DNA of 64,000 nt from Hydrocarboniphaga effusa AP103 (lineage in GTDB: Bacteria; Pseudomonadota; Gammaproteobacteria; Nevskiales; Nevskiaceae). The DNA lies in the NCBI RefSeq assembly GCF_000271305.1, contig NZ_AKGD01000002.1:992001-1056000 (forward strand). Direction: 5' to 3'. The stretch's first letter is position 1. Every line of letters starts with the position of its first letter. Below, piece by piece: positions 24,660 through 34,469 of this stretch. The notes below the pieces were generated by a model. The model was not told where the DNA came from. It was given only the letters and a program-made list of their open reading frames with translations, and did no database searches. A program made the translations under genes and the position numbers.

Positions 24660-26444
24660 TCAGAACGCCTGGTCCGAGATTTCGAGCGTCCCCCCAGCTC
24701 CGTTGACGACCGCATGCGCCAGGCCCGGGGCTTGCGACAGTACGTGGTCGGCGTAGAAGCGGGCGGTGATGAGCTTGGTCTTGTAGAAATCCGAGCCCTT
24801 GCCCGCCGCGATATGGCCGGCCGCAATCGAAGCCGAGCGCGCGAGCTGCCAGCCGCCGGCGACGATGCCGAACAGCTTCAGTAAGGGCACCGAGCTCGCG
24901 AGCACGCTGCGCACGTCCGGGCCGTAGTTCGCCACGACGTACTGCACGCTGCGATCGAAGGCATCGATACCGGCTGACAGCGTCTCGCGCAGGGCGGCGA
25001 ATTCCTCGCCCTTCAGCGACTCGGCCGTCTCGCGCATGCTCGCGATCACGGTCTTGGCGGCATGGCCATTGTCACGCGCCATCTTGCGGCCGACGAGGTC
25101 GGCGGCCTGGATGCCGGTGGTGCCTTCGTAGATTGCGGTGATGCGTGCATCGCGCAGGTGCTGGGCAGCGCCGGTCTCCTCGATGAAGCCCATGCCGCCG
25201 TGGATCTGCACGCCGAGCGAGGCGATGTCGATCGAATTCTCGGTGCTCCAGCCCTTCACGATCGGAATCATGAGGTCGACGAAAGCCTGCGCCTTGGCCT
25301 TTTCGGCCGCATCGGGAGCCAGTTGCGCGGTGTCCATTGCCGCGGCGACCACGGCCGCGAGCGCGCGCATGGCCTCGGTCTGCGCCTTCATGAGCATGAG
25401 CATGCGGCGCACGTCCGGGTGGCGAATGATGGCCGCCTTGCCGCCGCCCTTGACCCCGGCCTCGGCGCCCTGGACGCGATCGCGCGCATAGGCCAGGGCG
25501 CGCTGGTAGGCGCGCTCGGAGATGCCGATGCCTTCGATACCGACCGAATAGCGGGCCGCGTTCATCATGATGAACATGTATTCCAGGCCGCGATTCTCTT
25601 CACCGACCAGATAGCCGACGGCGCCGCCGGCCTGGCCGAAGGCGAGCACCGCGGTCGGGCTGCCATGGATGCCCATCTTGTGCTCGATCGAGACGCAGCG
25701 GACATCGTTGCGCTCGCCAAGGCTGCCGTCCGCGTTGACCATGAACTTGGGGACCACGAAGAGGCTGATGCCCTTCACGCCTTCCGGCGCGGTCGGCGTG
25801 CGCGCGAGCACGAGGTGGATGATGTTGTCGGTCAGATCGTGCTCACCGTAGGTGATGAAGATCTTCTGGCCGTCGATCTTGTAGCTGCCGTCGCCCTGCG
25901 GAACCGCGCGCGTACGCACCGCGGCGAGGTCCGAGCCGGCCTGCGGCTCGGTCAGGTTCATCGTGCCGGTCCATTCGCCGCTGACCATCTTCGGCAGATA
26001 GGTTTCCTTGAGATGCTCCGAGCCGCGCAGCTCGATCGCCTCGATCGCGCCTCGCGTCAGCATCGGGCATAGGGCGAAGGCCATGTTCGCGCCGTTCCAC
26101 ATCTCCTCGACCATCGCCGAAACCAGGCGCGGCAGGTTCTGGCCGCCGATCTCGCCCGGGCAGGCGAGCGCGTTCCAGCCGCCTTCCACGAACTGGCCGT
26201 AGGCGTTCTTCCAACCCGGCGTGGTGGTGACTTCGGTGTCCTTCCACCTGGCGCCGTTGGTGTCGCCGGCGCGGTTGAGCGGGGACAGTACGCCGCCAGC
26301 GAACTTGGCGGCCTCTTCGAAGACGGCTTGAACCAGGTCGGGCGTCGCCTCCTCGTAGCCGGGCAGCTTGTTCACGGCATCGAGCCCGGCGAGCTCCTCG
26401 ACGACGAACTGCAGATCGCGCAGTGGGGCGGTGTATTCGCTCAT
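24660..26444 (-). CDS. Acyl-CoA dehydrogenase (large, DmdC-like type)
   Basis: This FAD enzyme catalyses alpha,beta-dehydrogenation of an acyl-CoA; the chain type is not known. The 594-residue product starts with the N-terminal extension typical of this subgroup (YTAPLRDLQFVVEELAGLD), followed by the dehydrogenase core with TEPQAGSDLAAVRTRA, YMFIMMNAARYSVGIEGIG and IHGGMGFIEETGAAQHLRDA, then EGTTGIQAADLVGRK and a C-terminal helical domain. The size resembles 3-methylthiopropanoyl-CoA dehydrogenase DmdC and its fatty-acid relatives. The ATG at 26444 has AAGGA upstream. It is divergent from an AraC-type regulator that may control it. Confidence 0.88.
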   Translation of the reverse strand: MSEYTAPLRDLQFVVEELAGLDAVNKLPGYEEATPDLVQAVFEEAAKFAGGVLSPLNRAGDTNGARWKDTEVTTTPGWKNAYGQFVEGGWNALACPGEIGGQNLPRLVSAMVEEMWNGANMAFALCPMLTRGAIEAIELRGSEHLKETYLPKMVSGEWTGTMNLTEPQAGSDLAAVRTRAVPQGDGSYKIDGQKIFITYGEHDLTDNIIHLVLARTPTAPEGVKGISLFVVPKFMVNADGSLGERNDVRCVSIEHKMGIHGSPTAVLAFGQAGGAVGYLVGEENRGLEYMFIMMNAARYSVGIEGIGISERAYQRALAYARDRVQGAEAGVKGGGKAAIIRHPDVRRMLMLMKAQTEAMRALAAVVAAAMDTAQLAPDAAEKAKAQAFVDLMIPIVKGWSTENSIDIASLGVQIHGGMGFIEETGAAQHLRDARITAIYEGTTGIQAADLVGRKMARDNGHAAKTVIASMRETAESLKGEEFAALRETLSAGIDAFDRSVQYVVANYGPDVRSVLASSVPLLKLFGIVAGGWQLARSASIAAGHIAAGKGSDFYKTKLITARFYADHVLSQAPGLAHAVVNGAGGTLEISDQAF

Positions 26445-26616
26445 GGGAAGTCCTTGGCGGATTGAGGGTAGGCCGTTACGAACGGCTAAGGCAGCGAACG
26501 ATAGTGGGCGCCTGGGTTGGAAGCGACACCCATCGGGGTAGCCCCCGCGTTCGCGATAAGGCGACAAGTTTAAAAAGCCTCCATTCGCCGGCGAATGTCG
26601 AAAACCGCCATCCGCG

Positions 26617-27879
26617 ATGAGAGAATTGGTCATTCCTATGGGAACCCAGAAAAACGAGACCGTGCAGGACCATACCGCGGGCACCGTGTCGATCGCCTTC
26701 GTGCGCGAGGTGATCGCCTCGGCGGCTCGGCGTGGCCAGCCGGCTGCTCCGCTGCTGGCCGCAGCGCAGATTCCATCCAAAGCGCTCGAGAACGACGCGG
26801 CGCGCGTCTCGCCGGGCCAGTTCGGTGCCCTCTGGCTCGCCGTAGGCCGGGCGCTCGACGATGAGTTCTTCGGCCTCGACTCGCGTCGTGTGAAGGTCGG
26901 CAGCTTCGCGTTGATCGCACGCAGCGGGCTGCAGGCGCGGAATCTGCGCGAAGTGCTGGTCGGCATCTCGCGTTTCTTCCGCATCCTGCTCGACGATATC
27001 CGCATCGATTTCGAGACGGGTGCCGAAAGCGCCGAGTTGCGGCTCGTCGATCTGCTGCCGCGCGGCCCGGCTGGCGAGATCGACCGAGTTCTCGCCCACG
27101 AAACCCTGCTGACCCTGATTCACGGCCTGGCCTGCTGGCTGATCGCGCGGCGCATTCCGGTTCGGCGAGCGCTGTTCGCCTATCCGCGCCCGCCCTGGGG
27201 CGAGGAGTACAAGGCGGTGTATTCGAGCGACTCGCAGTTCGATGCGCCCGTCACGCGGATGATCTTCGATGCCCTGCTGCTGGAGACGCCGGTTGCCCAG
27301 ACCGAGCGCACGCTCGGGGATTTCCTGCGCGGTGCTCCGGGCAACTTCATCCTCAAGTACAAGAACGAGAACAGCCTCTCGAGCCGGGTGCGCCGCCATC
27401 TGCGCTCGCGGCCGCCGTCGGACTGGCCGAGTTTCGAGGTGCTGGCCGATGAGTTCCACATCGGCGCGACCACGCTGCGACGCCGGCTCGAACGCGAAGG
27501 CACCAGCTTCAGCGCCATTCGCGACGCGGTGCGTCGCGATCTGGCGATTTCGCATCTGCAGCGCTCGGACGCCAGCATCGCGGATATCGCGCTGACGCTC
27601 GGATTCGCCGAGCCGAGCGCCTTCCATCGCGCGTTCAAGCAGTGGACCGGCGTCAGGCTATCGAGGCGACGGAAGGCAGGCCAAGGCGCGCGAGCCGATC
27701 TGAGCGAGGACGCCGCAAGTCACTGCTCATTCAGTACCTACCGACAGACTAGGCCCCGAATCCCTGGGTCGGACCTTGCTCGGCATGGACAAAGCAAAGT
27801 GGCAGCAACGCGGCAAGCTGATCCTGTCGATCGTGTTCCTGGTGGCCGTCGCGTGGATCGTCATCGATCGGGGTTCTGA
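26617..27879 (+). CDS. AraC-family transcriptional regulator (probably frameshifted at the C terminus)
   Basis: The N-terminal ~230 residues match the Arabinose_bd-type sensor domain found in OruR/ArgR-like AraC regulators. The C-terminal part has two helix-turn-helix units, FEVLADEFHIGATTLRRRLE and ASIADIALTLGFAEPSAFHR, and the AraC signature FKQWTGV. Normally such proteins end 10-20 residues later with a motif like GYR. Here the frame continues for about 75 low-quality residues and overlaps the next gene by about 95 bp. In the shifted frame TCAGGCTATCGA (from 27653) reads SGYR and stops at 27703, so a 1-base change near 27650 is likely. The gene is divergent from the acyl-CoA dehydrogenase. 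The start (26617 or the ATG at 26638) is uncertain. Confidence 0.75.
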   Translation: MRELVIPMGTQKNETVQDHTAGTVSIAFVREVIASAARRGQPAAPLLAAAQIPSKALENDAARVSPGQFGALWLAVGRALDDEFFGLDSRRVKVGSFALIARSGLQARNLREVLVGISRFFRILLDDIRIDFETGAESAELRLVDLLPRGPAGEIDRVLAHETLLTLIHGLACWLIARRIPVRRALFAYPRPPWGEEYKAVYSSDSQFDAPVTRMIFDALLLETPVAQTERTLGDFLRGAPGNFILKYKNENSLSSRVRRHLRSRPPSDWPSFEVLADEFHIGATTLRRRLEREGTSFSAIRDAVRRDLAISHLQRSDASIADIALTLGFAEPSAFHRAFKQWTGVRLSRRRKAGQGARADLSEDAASHCSFSTYRQTRPRIPGSDLARHGQSKVAATRQADPVDRVPGGRRVDRHRSGF

Positions 27880-28735
27880 GCTCGACTGGAAGGAAATCAC
27901 CACCTCGCTGCTGCGCTACGACGCGCTGACGATCGCGGGCGCTTTCGGGCTCGCCTTGATCGGCTATGTCGCGTGCAGCGCTTACGATCTGCTGTCGAAG
28001 CATTACGTCCATCACGACATTCCGGCCCCGACCGTCATGAGTATCGCGTTCGTGAGCTACGCGGTGAACCTCAATGTCGGCGCCCTGCTCGGCGGCCTGG
28101 GCTTTCGCTACCGGCTGTATTCCCGCTACGGCCTCGAGACCGCACGCACGACGCAGATCATCGGTCTCTCCGTACTGACGAACTGGGTCGGGTTCATCCT
28201 GCTCGCGGGCCTGGTGCTGCTGATCGCCCCTCCCAAGCTGCGTGATTCCTGGCACATGGGGTCGGCCGCGCTGCAGGGACTCGGCTTGCTGATGCTCGGC
28301 ATCGTCGCGGCTTATCTGGTGTTCTGCGCGAGTTTCCACGGGCGTTCGCGGGAGATCCGGGGCGTGCATTTCGAATGCCCGACGCTTCCGTACGCGGGCG
28401 CTCAACTGGCGCTCTCGTCGGTGAACTGGCTCGCCGCATCGGCAGCCGTGTATCTGTTGCTGCCGCGCGAGGTGGCGTTTTCGCAGGCGATGATCGCGTT
28501 CATGGCGAGCGGCCTGGGCGGGCTCATCGTGCGCCTGCCGGCCGGCATCGGCGTGCTCGAAGGCACTTTTCTGGCGATCCTGGGCGGCACGATCGGCCAC
28601 GGACGCCTGCTCGCGGCGCTGCTGGCGTTCCGGGCGGTGTACTACATCGCGCCATTGATCGCAGCCCTGTTGCTGCACTTCTGGCTCGAGATCCGGGCCA
28701 AGCGCTCGGCCGCGGCGGCTGCCGCGCCCGGCTGA
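27785..28735 (+). CDS. YbhN-like integral membrane protein (lysylphosphatidylglycerol synthase TM family)
   Basis: A polytopic inner-membrane protein of 316 residues with about eight hydrophobic segments. The pattern (LNVGALLGGLGFRYRLYSRYG, SSVNWLAASAAVYLLLP, LGGLIVRLPAGIGVLEGTFL and RAVYYIAPLIAALLL) is that of the UPF0104/YbhN family, which shares the membrane domain of MprF. The substrate is unknown; roles in lipid transfer or envelope modification have been suggested for relatives. The ATG at 27785 follows a TTG at 27776. The extended AraC frame overlaps its first 95 bp, which supports a frameshift in that gene. Confidence 0.82.
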   Translation: MDKAKWQQRGKLILSIVFLVAVAWIVIDRGSELDWKEITTSLLRYDALTIAGAFGLALIGYVACSAYDLLSKHYVHHDIPAPTVMSIAFVSYAVNLNVGALLGGLGFRYRLYSRYGLETARTTQIIGLSVLTNWVGFILLAGLVLLIAPPKLRDSWHMGSAALQGLGLLMLGIVAAYLVFCASFHGRSREIRGVHFECPTLPYAGAQLALSSVNWLAASAAVYLLLPREVAFSQAMIAFMASGLGGLIVRLPAGIGVLEGTFLAILGGTIGHGRLLAALLAFRAVYYIAPLIAALLLHFWLEIRAKRSAAAAAAPG

Positions 28736-28783
28736 GCGCCCCGCCTCGAACCGGAATCTGCTCGCCTTATCTAAGGCGGCGCC

Positions 28784-28812
28784 TTGAGCGTGACGCCCAA
28801 GATGCCTACTCT
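28784..28812 (+). promoter_or_regulatory. Possible sigma-70 promoter of the flavoprotein gene
   Basis: TTGAGC (28784-28789), a 17-bp spacer and TACTCT (28807-28812) lie about 43 bp before the ATG at 28855. Both boxes match the consensus only in part. Confidence 0.35.
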
Positions 28813-28854
28813 TGTCAGGTTACAGAGGCCTAATAACGACGAGAGAAGGGTGCA

Positions 28855-30126
28855 ATGACGACAGAGGAAACGTCCCAGCCGGTGTTGATCGTGGGGGCTG
28901 GTCACGCGGCGGGCGAGATGGCGACCGCGCTGCGCATGAATGGATACAAAGGGCCGATCACCCTGATCGGCGAGGAACCGCATCTGCCGTATCAGCGCCC
29001 GCCGCTGTCGAAGGCGTTTCTGTCGGGCGACATCACCCACGAGCGTCTTTATGTGAAGGGGCCGGCGGTCTACACCAACGCTGCGATCGATTTCATTCCG
29101 AACAGCCGCGTCACCGCGATCGACAAGGCCGCCAAGACGGTCACGCTCGAAGACGGGCGCACGCTGTCGTACAGCAAGCTCGTGCTCGCCACCGGGGGCC
29201 GTCCGCGCCAGCTCTCGCTCGGCGACGAGCGCGTCAACAAGGCGCCGAACCTGCACTACCTGCGCACGATCGGCCACGTCGACAACATGCGAGAGCAGTT
29301 CAAGCCCGGCAACAAGCTCGTCATCATCGGCGGCGGCTACATCGGCCTCGAAGTGGCTGCGGTCGCGCGCAAGAAGGGCATCGACGTCACCGTGTTGGAG
29401 GCGATGGATCGCGTGCTGCAGCGCGTGACCGCGCCGGAAGTTTCGGCCTTCTACCAGCAGGTGCATGGCGAAGCCGGCGTCAACATCCTCGTCAACACCG
29501 CGCTCACCGGCTTCGAGTTCGACGCCGAGGGCAAGGTCACCACGGTACTGACGGCCAATGGGCACAAAATTCCGGCTGACGTGATCATCGTCGGCATCGG
29601 CCTGATTCCGAACGTCGAACTTGCCGAGCAAGCGGGCCTTGCGCTCGAGAACGGCATCGCCGTCGACGAGTACGGCCAGACCTCCGATCCGGACATCCTC
29701 GCCATCGGCGATTGCAGCAGCCATCCGAACGCCTACGCGGGCCGCCGCCTGCGCCTGGAATCGGTGCCGAGCGCGCTCGAACAGGCCCGCTCCGCGGCCG
29801 CCCTGCTCGTCGGCCAGAAGAAGCCGTACAACGCGGTGCCGTGGTTCTGGTCGGACCAGTACGACCTCAAGCTGCAGATGGTCGGGCTCAACCAGGGTTA
29901 CGACACCGTGGCGCTGCGCGGCTCGCCGGCGAATCGCAACTTCCTCGCGTTCTACCTGAAGGACGGCGTGGTGCTGGCGGTGGATTCGATCAGCCGTCCG
30001 CAGGAGTTCATGGTCGCCAAGAAGCTCGTCGCCGAGCGCGTCAAGGCGGATCCGATGGTGCTCGTGGACGAGTCTCAGCCGCTCAAGGCCCTGGTGCCCG
30101 CAGCGCCGGCTCCAGCGGCTTCCTGA
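28855..30126 (+). CDS. Ferredoxin-reductase-type FAD/NAD(P) oxidoreductase
   Basis: A pyridine-nucleotide-disulfide family flavoprotein of 423 residues, like rhodocoxin and putidaredoxin reductases, which pass electrons from NAD(P)H to a ferredoxin serving a P450 or dioxygenase. FAD-binding GAGHAAGEMATALR is at about 15-28, LPYQRPPLSKAFL at about 43-55, a second Rossmann motif (VIIGGGYIGLEVAAVARKKG) at about 160-180 and FAD-contacting ILAIGDCSSHPN at about 280. The C-terminal reductase domain contains VPWFWSDQYDLKLQMVGL. A GAGAGAAGG ribosome-binding site precedes the ATG. No ferredoxin or oxygenase gene is adjacent, so its partner must be elsewhere. Confidence 0.88.
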   Translation: MTTEETSQPVLIVGAGHAAGEMATALRMNGYKGPITLIGEEPHLPYQRPPLSKAFLSGDITHERLYVKGPAVYTNAAIDFIPNSRVTAIDKAAKTVTLEDGRTLSYSKLVLATGGRPRQLSLGDERVNKAPNLHYLRTIGHVDNMREQFKPGNKLVIIGGGYIGLEVAAVARKKGIDVTVLEAMDRVLQRVTAPEVSAFYQQVHGEAGVNILVNTALTGFEFDAEGKVTTVLTANGHKIPADVIIVGIGLIPNVELAEQAGLALENGIAVDEYGQTSDPDILAIGDCSSHPNAYAGRRLRLESVPSALEQARSAAALLVGQKKPYNAVPWFWSDQYDLKLQMVGLNQGYDTVALRGSPANRNFLAFYLKDGVVLAVDSISRPQEFMVAKKLVAERVKADPMVLVDESQPLKALVPAAPAPAAS

Positions 30127-30146
30127 ACCGCATCGAGTGACCAGAG

Positions 30147-30171
30147 ACGGCCCGGAATTCCGGGCCGTTTT
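30147..30171 (+). terminator. Terminator of the flavoprotein gene
   Basis: The perfect palindrome ACGGCCCGGAATTCCGGGCC plus GT (30147-30168) is followed by TTT and a further T-rich stretch (GGTTTTC), about 20 bp after the stop. Confidence 0.8.
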
Positions 30172-30249
30172 GGTTTTCGCGCTCGTCGGGCCAGAGCTTG
30201 CGGCAGGTCGGTTCACGCGCAATTCAAGCGGCGACGGTCCAATGGGCCG

Positions 30250-31341
30250 ATGGCTCGCCAGATCGAATCGCTCACCGGCTTGCGCGGCATCGCCGCGATC
30301 GCCGTCGTCGTCCATCACGTCAACGTCTTCGTCATCGGTGGGGACATCGTGCTGCGCGGCCAGCCGTTCGTCGATCTGTTCTTCGTGCTGTCGGGCTTCG
30401 TCATCGGCCTCGCGTATCTGAAGCCGGGCTCCAGGCATTTCGATTGGAGCGGGTTTTTCCGTGCGCGCTTCGCCCGCATCTATCCGCTGCACCTGGTGAC
30501 GACGCTCGCGATGGCGGCCGGTGTCGCGATGCTCGCGTATCAGCACGGCGAGCCGCTCGACGAGCGTTACTCCGCAATGTCGGCGCTGCGCGAACTCACG
30601 CTGCTCGGCGCGATGCCGATGATCGCCGCCGAGCGACTCTGGAATTATCCGTCGTGGTCGATCAGCGTCGAGTGGTGGAGTTACTTCACCGTGTTCCCGC
30701 TGATCCTGTGGCTGCGCGGCTCAGTCACGCGAACGCTCGCGATCGGCTTTTGCGTGCTCGCCTGCGGCGTCGGCGTCGGGCTTCATTTCTTCGATCCGAC
30801 GCGTGTCTTCATCGGCTGGCCCGCGTTCCTGCGTGCCGCCGTGGGCTTCGGCCTGGGTTGGGTGGTGTGGGAAATCTGGCGACGCGGCGCCCAGCCGGTT
30901 CGAGCGGGCTATCCGCTCGCCTTGCTCGCTGCGATGCTCGTCGCGATCTATGCGATTCCGGCGATGCGCGCGGACGATCACGATGCCTGGTTCCTGATTC
31001 CGCTGTATCCGCTGCTGATCTACGCGCTCGCGAGCGCCGATCGCCAACCGGGCAATGGGCTCAATCGCAGGGCTGCGGTCCGGCTCGGCGAGATCAGCTA
31101 TTCGATCTACCTCGTGCATCCGCTCGTGCTGCTGCTGTTGCAGACGCTGCACCCGCGCATCGCGGCGCTCGCATCGCGCAACGAGCTGCTGGTGATCGAA
31201 AGCCTGCTAGCGCTCGCGGCGACGGTCCCAATGGCGGCGATGACCTATGCGCTGATCGAAAAGCCAGCGCGTCAGTGGCTGACGGACAAGGCAGGCAAGC
31301 GCATCGGCAGTCCGGACGCCCCAAACGCACATCGCGCCTGA
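30250..31341 (+). CDS. Acyltransferase 3 family membrane protein (OafA/YrhL type)
   Basis: An inner-membrane acyltransferase of 363 residues with about ten hydrophobic segments. Family hallmarks are the opening IESLTGLRGIAAIAVVVHHV, whose histidine pair is the probable catalytic site, then FVDLFFVLSGFVIGLAYL and the basic FFRARFARIYPLHL. Relatives O-acetylate surface polysaccharides, peptidoglycan or small molecules; the acceptor here cannot be told. The gene stands alone between a terminator and the convergent malate synthase gene. Confidence 0.87.
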   Translation: MARQIESLTGLRGIAAIAVVVHHVNVFVIGGDIVLRGQPFVDLFFVLSGFVIGLAYLKPGSRHFDWSGFFRARFARIYPLHLVTTLAMAAGVAMLAYQHGEPLDERYSAMSALRELTLLGAMPMIAAERLWNYPSWSISVEWWSYFTVFPLILWLRGSVTRTLAIGFCVLACGVGVGLHFFDPTRVFIGWPAFLRAAVGFGLGWVVWEIWRRGAQPVRAGYPLALLAAMLVAIYAIPAMRADDHDAWFLIPLYPLLIYALASADRQPGNGLNRRAAVRLGEISYSIYLVHPLVLLLLQTLHPRIAALASRNELLVIESLLALAATVPMAAMTYALIEKPARQWLTDKAGKRIGSPDAPNAHRA

Positions 31342-31358
31342 TGGCTCAGGCGCGATGT
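31329..31358. terminator. Strong hairpin between convergent genes
   Basis: ACATCGCGCCTGA (31329-31341), loop TGGC and TCAGGCGCGATGT (31346-31358) form a perfect 13-bp stem that includes the acyltransferase stop codon. There is no T tract on either side, so it is at best a weak or factor-assisted terminator. Confidence 0.45.
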
Positions 31359-31391
31359 GGTGTAGAGCGGCAGTGGCGACTGCGCTGAAGC

Positions 31392-33566
31392 TCAGCCCTT
31401 GAGCTTGGCTTCCAGTCGACGCTGATGCAGCAGCGGCTCGGTGTAGCCATTCGGCTGCGAAGTCCCCTTGAACACGAGGTCGCAGGCCGCGGCGAACGCA
31501 ACGCCATCGAAGTTCGGCGCCATCGGGCGATAGAACGGATCGCCGGCGTTCTGCTTGTCGACGACCACGGCCATGCGCTTGAGCGTCTCCATGACCTGCG
31601 CCTCGCTGGTCAGGCCATGGCGCAGCCAGTTGGCGATGTGCTGGCTGCTGATGCGCAGCGTCGCGCGGTCTTCCATGAGGCCGACGTTGGAGATGTCGGG
31701 CACCTTCGAGCAGCCGACGCCCTGGTCGATCCAGCGCACCACGTAGCCGAGGATGCCCTGCGCGTTGTTGTCGAGCTCCTGCTGGATCTCTTCGGCCGTC
31801 GGACGCGCATCGCCCATCAGCGGAATCGTCAGGATGGTATCGACCTTGGCGCGACGGCCGCCGGCCGCGATTTCCTTCTGGCGCGCGAACACGTCGACCT
31901 GGTGATAGTGGATCGCGTGCAGGGTCGCGGCGGTCGGCGAGGGCGTCCACGCCGTCGTCGCACCGGCTTTCGGGTGGCCGACTTTCTGTTCGAGCATCGC
32001 CGCCATGAGGTCCGGCATCGCCCACATGCCCTTGCCGATCTGCGCCTTGCCGGGCAGGCCGCAGGCCAGGCCGATGTCGACGTTCCAGTCTTCGTAGGCG
32101 CTGATCCACGGCTGCGACTTCATCACCGCCTTGCGCACGACCGGACCGGCTTCCATCGAGGTGTGGATCTCGTCGCCGGTGCGATCGAGGAAGCCCGTGT
32201 TGATGAACACCACGCGCTCGGACGCCACCTTGATGCAGGCCTTGAGGTTCACCGTCGTGCGGCGTTCCTCATCCATGATGCCGATCTTGATCGTATTGCG
32301 CGGCAGGCCGATGAGGTCTTCGATGGCGCCGAACAGATCGACCGCGAACTGCACTTCCTCCGGGCCGTGCATCTTCGGCTTGACGATGTAGATGCTGCCG
32401 GTCTTGGAGTTGCTGAGCGTGTTGAGCTTCTTGACGTCGTAGGACGAGATCAGGCTCGTCACCACGCCATCGAGAATGCCTTCCGGAATCTCGCGGCCCT
32501 GGCCGTCCAGCACCGCCGGGTTCGTCATCAGGTGGCCGACGTTGCGCACGAACAGCAGGCTGCGGCCCGGCAGCGTGAACTCGCCGCCGCTGGGCTTCAC
32601 GTAGGTGCGATCGGTGTTGAGCTTGCGCGTGATCGTACGGCCGCCCTTCTGCAGTTCTTCGACGAGGTCGCCCTTGATCAGGCCGAGCCAGTTCGAATAC
32701 GCCACGACTTTGTCGGTGGCATCGACCGCCGCGACGGAATCTTCGCAGTCCTGGATCGTGGTGATCGCCGATTCGAGCACCACGTCCTTCACGCCGGCCG
32801 CATCGGTCTTGCCGATCGGGCTCGCGCGGTCGATTTCGATCTCGACATGCAGGCCGTTGTGCTTGAGCAGGACCGAGGTCGGCGCGGTCGCATCGCCGGT
32901 ATAGCCGACGAACAGCGACGGCGTGGCGAGCCCGGTCTTGCCGGCGGCCGTCGTCACCGACAGCTGGCCGCCCTCGATCGTGTAGGCGGTCGCATCGGCG
33001 TGGCTGCCGCTGGCGAGCGGAGCGGTGGCATCGAGGAAGGCCTTCGCATAGGCGATGACCCTGGCGCCGCGCACTTCGTTGTAGCCCGGGCCCTTGGTCG
33101 CGCCGCCTTCTTCGGAGATCGCGTCGGTGCCGTAGAGCGCGTCGTAGAGGCTGCCCCAGCGCGCATTGGCGGCGTTGAGCGCGTAGCGCGCGTTCATCAC
33201 CGGCACCACGAGCTGCGGGCCGCACTGCTCGGCGATTTCGGCATCGACGTTCTGCGTGCTGATCTTGAAGTCGGCCGGCTCGGGCAGCAGGTAGCCGATC
33301 TCGGTCAGGAACTGCTTGTAGGCCGCCGCATCGTGCGGCTGGCCGGCGCGCTCGCGGTGCCAGGCATCGATCTGCGCCTGGATGGCGTCGCGCTTGGCGA
33401 GCAGCTCGCGATTGCGCGGGGCGAAGGTATCGACCAGGCTTTCGAAGCCCTTCCAGAACGCGCCGCTGTCGACGCCGACGCCCGGGAGGATGCGCTGTTC
33501 GATGAGATCGTGGAGGACCTGGGCAACCTCGAGGTTGCCTTTGCGAATGCGGACGGTCGTGCTCAT
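31392..33566 (-). CDS. glcB: Malate synthase G
   Basis: GlcB condenses glyoxylate with acetyl-CoA to malate, feeding acetyl-CoA from fatty acids or glycolate into central metabolism. The 724-residue length equals the usual MSG length (E. coli 723). Visible features include [60 protein letters not shown] (catalytic-site arginine region), [20 protein letters not shown] and a C-terminal plug domain ([37 protein letters not shown]). The ATG at 33566 opens a monocistronic gene; no isocitrate lyase gene is in the window. Confidence 0.96.
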   Translation of the reverse strand: MSTTVRIRKGNLEVAQVLHDLIEQRILPGVGVDSGAFWKGFESLVDTFAPRNRELLAKRDAIQAQIDAWHRERAGQPHDAAAYKQFLTEIGYLLPEPADFKISTQNVDAEIAEQCGPQLVVPVMNARYALNAANARWGSLYDALYGTDAISEEGGATKGPGYNEVRGARVIAYAKAFLDATAPLASGSHADATAYTIEGGQLSVTTAAGKTGLATPSLFVGYTGDATAPTSVLLKHNGLHVEIEIDRASPIGKTDAAGVKDVVLESAITTIQDCEDSVAAVDATDKVVAYSNWLGLIKGDLVEELQKGGRTITRKLNTDRTYVKPSGGEFTLPGRSLLFVRNVGHLMTNPAVLDGQGREIPEGILDGVVTSLISSYDVKKLNTLSNSKTGSIYIVKPKMHGPEEVQFAVDLFGAIEDLIGLPRNTIKIGIMDEERRTTVNLKACIKVASERVVFINTGFLDRTGDEIHTSMEAGPVVRKAVMKSQPWISAYEDWNVDIGLACGLPGKAQIGKGMWAMPDLMAAMLEQKVGHPKAGATTAWTPSPTAATLHAIHYHQVDVFARQKEIAAGGRRAKVDTILTIPLMGDARPTAEEIQQELDNNAQGILGYVVRWIDQGVGCSKVPDISNVGLMEDRATLRISSQHIANWLRHGLTSEAQVMETLKRMAVVVDKQNAGDPFYRPMAPNFDGVAFAAACDLVFKGTSQPNGYTEPLLHQRRLEAKLKG

Positions 33567-33714
33567 GCGGCTTAAGCTCCGGCAGGCGTGGAAGAGGGGC
33601 AGGCATTCTACACATTTAAGCTGTCAGTCCGGCGAATGGATAGCACCAGTTTTGCCTATAACGTGCGGACCTAGACCAAAGGCTAGTGCGCCGTACCCGA
33701 CGAGGAATTTCCGC

Positions 33715-34461
33715 ATGCGACGCAGCATTCTGATCACCGGGGCGAGCTCCGGCCTGGGCGAAGGCATGGCTCGCGAATGGGCTGCCAAGGGCCGCGATCT
33801 CGCGCTCTGCGCCCGTCGCCTCGACCGGCTCGAAGCCCTGCGCGACGAGCTGGTCGAGCGCCATCCCAACATTCGCGTCAGCATCCGGGCTCTCGACGTG
33901 AATGACCACGAAGCCGTGTTTCGCGTATTTCGCGAATTCCACGACGAATTCGGCACGCTCGATCGAATCATCGTCAACGCCGGAGCCGGCAAGGGCGGGC
34001 CGGTCGGCACCGGGCTCTTCGAAGCCAATCGCCACACGGCCGAAACCAACTTCGTCGCGGCGCTCGCCCAGTGCGAAGCGGCGATGGAAATCCTGCGCGA
34101 GCAACGCCAGGGCCACCTCGTGATCATCTCGTCGATGAGCGCGATGCGCGGCATGCCGCGCATCATGGCCACCTACGCGGCGACCAAGGCCGGCGTCGCC
34201 GCGCTGGCCGAAGGCCTGCGCATCGAAATGCGTGGCAAGCCGATCAAGATCAGCACGATCTACCCGGGCTACATCGACACCGACATCAATCGCAAGATGA
34301 AGAGCCGGCCGTTCGTCGTCGACACCGTCACGGGCTGCAAGGCGCTCGTCAAGGCCATCGAACGTGAGCCCGACAAAGCCTATGTGCCGGGCTGGCCGTG
34401 GACGCCGATCGGCTTCGTGATGCGGCGGCTTCCGCTGTCGGTGCTGGGCAAGCTGAGCTAG
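33715..34461 (+). CDS. Short-chain dehydrogenase/reductase
   Basis: A classical SDR of 248 residues. Cofactor motif TGASSGLGEGM is at about 7-17, followed by ARR at about 35, which suggests NADP(H). The structural NAG motif (VNAGAGKGG), catalytic Ser in IISSMSAMRGMP and the YAATK pair (Tyr and Lys) are all present. The C-terminal WPWTPIGFVMRRLPLSVL is typical of a bacterial subgroup without assigned substrate. Start is the ATG at 33715 with GAGGAA upstream; the frame is open further 5' across the glcB promoter region, but without SDR features. Its stop lies 9 bp from the convergent hypothetical gene. Confidence 0.88.
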   Translation: MRRSILITGASSGLGEGMAREWAAKGRDLALCARRLDRLEALRDELVERHPNIRVSIRALDVNDHEAVFRVFREFHDEFGTLDRIIVNAGAGKGGPVGTGLFEANRHTAETNFVAALAQCEAAMEILREQRQGHLVIISSMSAMRGMPRIMATYAATKAGVAALAEGLRIEMRGKPIKISTIYPGYIDTDINRKMKSRPFVVDTVTGCKALVKAIEREPDKAYVPGWPWTPIGFVMRRLPLSVLGKLS

Positions 34462-34469
34462 CCACGCCC

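Noticed and set aside
31425..33575. A 716-codon plus-strand open frame opposite malate synthase
   Set aside because: It is an antisense shadow of a clearly recognisable glcB gene with full-length match to the family.
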